Part shown: positions 60,371-64,000 of the stretch, in pieces
How positions within the stretch are numbered: position 1 is the first letter of the stretch
Layout: every line of letters begins with the position of its first letter
Origin: SURF-21 sp964462595
GTDB lineage: Bacteria; Actinomycetota; Geothermincolia; Geothermincolales; RBG-13-55-18
Direction: 5' to 3'
Length of the DNA stretch: 64,000 bases
NCBI GenBank assembly: GCA_964462595.1
Contig: CAYWXM010000030.1
Span: forward strand, 37,539 to 101,538
Made by a program: the position numbers and the translations under genes
The notes under the pieces: model-generated
What the model saw: the letters and a program-made list of their open reading frames with translations, nothing else
Database searches by the model: none
Told to the model about the DNA's origin: nothing

Positions 60371-62627
60371 TCTCCTCGCTCATCTCGCTTTTCTTCTTCC
60401 GGCCGCGCAGCAACGTTCTCTTCCTCCCCTTTTCTTTCTTCGTTGCCTCCTTGATATCGATTCCGGCCACCTTCCCCGAGCCCATGGCTCCGCCGTAAGG
60501 CCGCTCGCCGCAGAGCTCTCGCGCCGCGATCACCCCGCTCAAGGCGGCACCTTCGACTCCTCCTCCGAACCTGCTCCAGGCACCGACCAGGTAGAGGTTG
60601 GGCAGTGGTAAGCGTGGGCCGGGCCGGCGGTAATACCACTGGTCGAGCAGGGGGGCGAAGCCGAAAGCTGCGCCCTGGCCATTGGAGGTCAGCCGGGAGA
60701 AATGCAGGGGAAGGGTAACAAATTCCTTTACCGCCTTTTTGACCGCCGGCAGAATGGATACGATCTCGTCTTTGACCAGGTAGGTAAGTTCGGCTCCCAG
60801 CTCGGCGCTCTGATTTACGTCCTCGAAGACGTGATAGCAGCGGCTGGGGATATCAATCCTGGCCAGCAGCACGCAGCCCTGTTTTTCCTCGCGCGTGAAC
60901 TGCTCCTTGGTGATCATGATCGAGTCCACCTCCAGGTAGGTGTCCCCGGTCCTCACCCGCCTCGGCTTGAGCGGGAAGAGGAACACCCTCTCCGGGATGC
61001 GCAGGTCTTCCTGGAAGATGAGGTGGAGCACGAAGGCAGATCCGGAAACCTTGAGTTTCTCCATTTCCTTGAGGAATTCGAGGCCCAGGTAGGAGGGCTG
61101 GATCAGCCCGGTAAGCGCCCGCCGCGGGTCCATGTCCAGCACGACCACACCAGAGCGGACCTGCGACCCGTCCGCCAGGCGCAACCCGATGGGCCTGGCC
61201 CTGGCGCCCTCTCCCTGCACCAGTACCTCCTCCGCTCCACAGGCGGTAAGGACATCTCCTCCCGCGCTGCTCACTACGCCCGCCAGTTTCTGGGAGAGAT
61301 GAGAGAGGTGATTGCGGGGATAGTAGGTGCCGTCCAGCAGCAAGGCCACGAGAATGCGGGCGCCCTCGTAGGCCGGGAAGCGGCGCGGGTCTCCGCCCAG
61401 CAGATGAGCGGTCTTGAGCAGCATGGAACCCAGTTCCTGGTCCGGCAGGTATTCGTTCAGCATTGCCTGGAAGGTGAGGTTCTGCCACAGCGCCGATAAG
61501 GGGTGGCGAACGAATTGCTCGTGGTATTCCTCCAGGCTGGAAGGGAGGGAGGAGGTGAGGAAGTCGGGGCGGTCCAGTAGTTCACCCCGGAAGCGGCGCA
61601 GATCGTTCACGAGGCGCCTGAGGCCGTCACGAGAATCCGGGAACTTGCCCTCCAGTTTTGGAAGGTCCTCGTCTATCCCCAGGCCCAGGCGCAAAGCCAT
61701 CTTGCCGTTGGACATGCCCCAACTCATCCGCCGCATGGGTATCTCCTTTTCGAGGCCCAGGCGGTTTACGAGGGCGTTGAGGGTCCCCCCCTCCCCCCCA
61801 CCCAGCAGCACCGTGGGTCCGGAGTTCAAGGGAAAACCATCCCAGTCGTATGTCTGGCAGTATCCCCCTACCAGGCGGGCCTTTTCCACCACGATGACCT
61901 TCATGCCTGCCTGGGACAGCAGCGAGGCACAGGCCAGTCCCCCCATGCCCGATCCCACCACCGCGGCATCGTATTCGTTCTTGCGCAGGGAGCCTCCCGG
62001 CTCAAGCACGGGAGGTTCCCACTTAATCGAGAGAGGCCCTTTCTCCACCATTTCCGATTCCATGCGCCGCGGCAGGAGGATGACGATAAAGGGCGTCGCC
62101 GCCATGCCCACGGCGAAAATGGCGGCGGAGGCGATGGTCGCGGTGGAGGTCGATGTGTCCCCGCGCAACGCCAGCATGCTCACGAGGTTGATCGCGAGTC
62201 CGGCGAGGAAAAGGGCGTCCCAGGCAAGGGTCAGGACCCAGAAGGCCTGCTTCAGGAGAGGGCTTTCGCGCATGCTTTCAGGGTAATCGAGGTAGATGTA
62301 GTGGGCGGGGAAAAGGATACCCTCCAGCGCGCCGTAACCGGCCATGATGGTCAGGCATGCGAACCCTCCGGCTAGGAGGTTGGGGATGCGGGTATCGATC
62401 TCGTCTCCCAGGACGAGAACGGCGGCGCAGGCGACCAGGAAGAAGAGAAGGGAAAAAGCCTGCAGGATACCCCAGCGCCTGCCGGATGGGAGAATAATAA
62501 ACATGGACAGGATTATCGCCAGCCCTGCCGCCGCGCCCCACAAGGTCAGGTCGAAGTAAGCGAGTGCCGCCAGGATCAGCCACGGCAGACAGGCCAGGAT
62601 GAAGCGTAGCAGGCCTTTCCTGCGCAT
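60357..62627 (-). CDS. Membrane domain fused to CrtI-like FAD oxidoreductase
   Basis: 756 residues, longer than normal CrtI proteins (about 500). Residues 1-205 hold about six membrane helices, with no motif I recognise. Residues 215-720 are a CrtI-type flavoprotein: AAVVGSGMGGLACASLLSQA (GxGxxG), VEKARLVGGYCQTYDWDGF, and LYLVGAWSRFGGGVEGAALS near the end. A lysine/arginine-rich tail closes it. A membrane-embedded lipid or carotenoid oxidoreductase is likely. It is the first gene of a pair with the metallophosphoesterase. Substrate unknown. Confidence 0.85.
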   Translation of the reverse strand: MRRKGLLRFILACLPWLILAALAYFDLTLWGAAAGLAIILSMFIILPSGRRWGILQAFSLLFFLVACAAVLVLGDEIDTRIPNLLAGGFACLTIMAGYGALEGILFPAHYIYLDYPESMRESPLLKQAFWVLTLAWDALFLAGLAINLVSMLALRGDTSTSTATIASAAIFAVGMAATPFIVILLPRRMESEMVEKGPLSIKWEPPVLEPGGSLRKNEYDAAVVGSGMGGLACASLLSQAGMKVIVVEKARLVGGYCQTYDWDGFPLNSGPTVLLGGGEGGTLNALVNRLGLEKEIPMRRMSWGMSNGKMALRLGLGIDEDLPKLEGKFPDSRDGLRRLVNDLRRFRGELLDRPDFLTSSLPSSLEEYHEQFVRHPLSALWQNLTFQAMLNEYLPDQELGSMLLKTAHLLGGDPRRFPAYEGARILVALLLDGTYYPRNHLSHLSQKLAGVVSSAGGDVLTACGAEEVLVQGEGARARPIGLRLADGSQVRSGVVVLDMDPRRALTGLIQPSYLGLEFLKEMEKLKVSGSAFVLHLIFQEDLRIPERVFLFPLKPRRVRTGDTYLEVDSIMITKEQFTREEKQGCVLLARIDIPSRCYHVFEDVNQSAELGAELTYLVKDEIVSILPAVKKAVKEFVTLPLHFSRLTSNGQGAAFGFAPLLDQWYYRRPGPRLPLPNLYLVGAWSRFGGGVEGAALSGVIAARELCGERPYGGAMGSGKVAGIDIKEATKKEKGRKRTLLRGRKKKSEMSEENDEG

Positions 62628-62824
62628 TGACCCTACCTCCTTGGTTTTCGCTCTGGATAAACTCGAGCAAAGCTACAAATAAATATACCTCACAAGGCAA
62701 GTCCATCCCTTTATTGTCCGTATGTCGCATGCTGGAGCCGGTATCCGGGTGGTGAGAACATGCTGGGGCGCGTAGGGCGCTCGGGGCTGGTCGAGAGCCC
62801 GGGGACGGCCCGGGAAGTATTTCA

Positions 62825-63241
62825 TTAATCCCCGGGAAAAGCGTCCTGGTCGCCAAGGTGGCGGGAGATCTGGCGCGGGATGTCGCGCAGCAATATTATG
62901 CACAGCGCCAGCGAGATGAGAAATAGAGAGAAACCGGAAAGCGCGAGGCTCAGCTCGGGCAATATGGACATGGCGGTGAGGACGACGCAGGCAACCAGGA
63001 TTGCGATGAGGAGCGTGCCGACGGCATACAGTGCCCGCTGCAACCTTGCCTCCAGTTCCGCGGCACCACCGAGCAGCTCATCCTCACCTGCTTCCCCGTC
63101 CTCCCTTACCGTGCGGGAAAGGGCGGCAAGCAGGCCTTGCGGTCCTATGGCCATGGCGCGTCTGCGGAAAAGCAGGGCGTAAAGGAAAATAAGCACACCC
63201 AACGCCGCAAATATTATCGTTATTATCAGGGCTACCTTCAA
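62825..63241 (-). CDS. Small membrane protein, three helices
   Basis: 138 residues. Helices at about 3-25, 70-92 and 95-117, with a charged linker (REDGEAGEDELLGGAAELEA) between the first and second. There is no known family or motif. It lies 197 bases upstream of, and on the same strand as, the membrane-CrtI gene, so it may belong to the same unit, though the gap is large. Confidence 0.65.
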   Translation of the reverse strand: MKVALIITIIFAALGVLIFLYALLFRRRAMAIGPQGLLAALSRTVREDGEAGEDELLGGAAELEARLQRALYAVGTLLIAILVACVVLTAMSILPELSLALSGFSLFLISLALCIILLRDIPRQISRHLGDQDAFPGD

Positions 63242-63387
63242 AGCGCTCGCCTTTCCCTGCGACGGTATGTTCCCGCTTTTACCATAGAGACGAAATCATT
63301 ATAATCCAGCCTGTGGGATACTGTGTCGGAACCTCACGCGCGGGTGTGTTTATGCATGCGGTAGAGCGGAAGAGGAGAGGAGTAGCG

Positions 63388-63588
63388 ATGCCGGACGGGA
63401 TTCTTTCCAAGACCCAGGCGGAGGTGGCGCTCGACCTGGTCAGCAGGTACCTCGAGTTCACCAGCGAAGAGGAACGAGCCGGATACCGCAACGCCGATGC
63501 TTATCTCGGGCTCTACGAGAGGGCTTATCGCCTGATCCTGGAGACATCGGAAAAAGGGGAGAAATCCAGCACAGGCTTCAGGCCTTGA
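63388..63588 (+). CDS. Small hypothetical protein
   Basis: About 66 residues from ATG 63388 (GGAGAGGAG upstream); the open frame reaches back to 63313. A charged, helical protein with no membrane segment (ALDLVSRYLEFTSEEERAGY and GLYERAYRLILE). Unknown family. The ribosome site is good, so I think it is real. It is followed immediately by the structured repeats at the edge. Confidence 0.5.
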   Translation: MPDGILSKTQAEVALDLVSRYLEFTSEEERAGYRNADAYLGLYERAYRLILETSEKGEKSSTGFRP

Positions 63589-63596
63589 GGTTTATT

Positions 63597-63950
63597 GTTC
63601 CCGAGACCGGGGGTATTCGATCTTCGTTCCCGAGACCGGGGATAACGGTACTCGCTCGGGGTTCTTTACCGGCCCGAGCCTCCGGGTAACGGCCTCGCTC
63701 GGCTGCGCTTGCCATCTCTACACAAGAAGAAACCGTTACTTGCGCGCTCGCTGCGACCGACCCGGTAGTTCTCGGGCCAGTGGCAGCTTTTTGTTCCCGA
63801 GACCGGGGTGCGTAATCGAGCCAGGCGCTCTAGAGGCCCGAGCCTCCGGGTAACGGCCTCGCTCGGCTGCGCTTGCCATCTCTACATTAGAAGAAACCGT
63901 TACTTGCGCGCTCGCTGCGACCGACCCGGTAGTTCTCGGGCCAGTGGCAG
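63597..63950. repeat. Repeat cluster: three 16-bp and two 116-bp copies
   Basis: The 16-mer GTTCCCGAGACCGGGG occurs at 63597-63612, 63626-63641 and 63793-63808. Two 116-bp units (63671-63786 and 63835-63950) differ at only two bases. Each unit opens GGCCCGAG and ends CTCGGGCC-like with GTGGCAG, so it has imperfect terminal inverted repeats, and has inner GTAACGG/CCGTTAC arms. The 16-mer plus spacer plus 116-mer makes a tandem unit of about 165 bases. No gene is inside. It could be a REP-like or MITE family, or a structured RNA. Confidence 0.8.
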
Positions 63951-64000
63951 CGCAGATGAGGCTCTTATCACCGGATGCCGGATATCGGGAAGTGTTTTTT

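Noticed and set aside
1..64000. tRNA, rRNA, integrase or phage genes
   Set aside because: I scanned the gaps for T-loop GGTTCGA-type signals and for mobile-gene motifs and found none convincing.

Overview
The window is GC-rich, densely coded bacterial chromosome with no rRNA, tRNA, phage or CRISPR that I could find. Three things point to a Gram-positive, probably actinobacterial organism: a sortase with an LPXTG-type substrate, many lipoproteins and GTG/TTG starts, and a DAP-epimerase homologue. A flavodiiron protein, a B12-type radical SAM enzyme, CCG-type Fe-S oxidoreductases, an FmdE-family protein and CoA-ester chemistry suggest an anaerobe or microaerophile. A deep, uncultured-type Actinomycetota lineage fits best, but that is inference; no marker gene is present to settle it.

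Left part (1-24.9 kb) is metabolic. It starts with an operon of FAD oxidase, Fe-S (CCG) protein and FAD oxidase, with a TetR gene and a palindrome upstream. Next come DUF2284, an IlvD-type dehydratase and two CrtI-like flavoproteins that converge on a 108-bp inverted-repeat element, then GNAT, sirtuin and MBL genes. A CoA-ester operon follows (acyl-CoA dehydrogenase, BadI/MenB-like crotonase, 3-hydroxyacyl-CoA dehydrogenase, PaaI thioesterase). After it lie a cytochrome-b5-like lipoprotein with a ferric-reductase-like membrane protein, two gene relics (GNAT and SDR), a nitronate monooxygenase, tandem duplicated SDRs, a saccharopine-dehydrogenase-like protein and a secreted polysaccharide deacetylase.

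Middle part (25.4-34.2 kb) is the most unusual stretch: histidine kinase, unknown protein, sortase, an ECF sigma factor fused to a membrane segment and a long outside tail, a repeat-rich LPFTG wall-anchored protein, and, divergent from it, a six-gene run of a lipoprotein, four single-pass coiled-coil-like proteins and a 58-residue membrane protein, closed by a hairpin terminator. I read this as one candidate surface system with its own regulator.

Right part (34.3-64 kb) has an ABC exporter, acyl-CoA ligase, flavodiiron protein, amino-acid racemase, NAD-dependent epimerase, glycosyltransferase, alpha/beta hydrolase and several secreted or anchored proteins (a degenerate M14 peptidase, an SGNH-like lipoprotein, a GerMN lipoprotein). 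It continues with tandem PHP proteins, DUF2804, VOC, FmdE, a DapF homologue in which both catalytic cysteines are serine, a HEPN-like orphan, DUF72, radical SAM, response regulator, metallophosphoesterase and a membrane-CrtI fusion. The right edge carries two near-identical 116-bp structured repeats.
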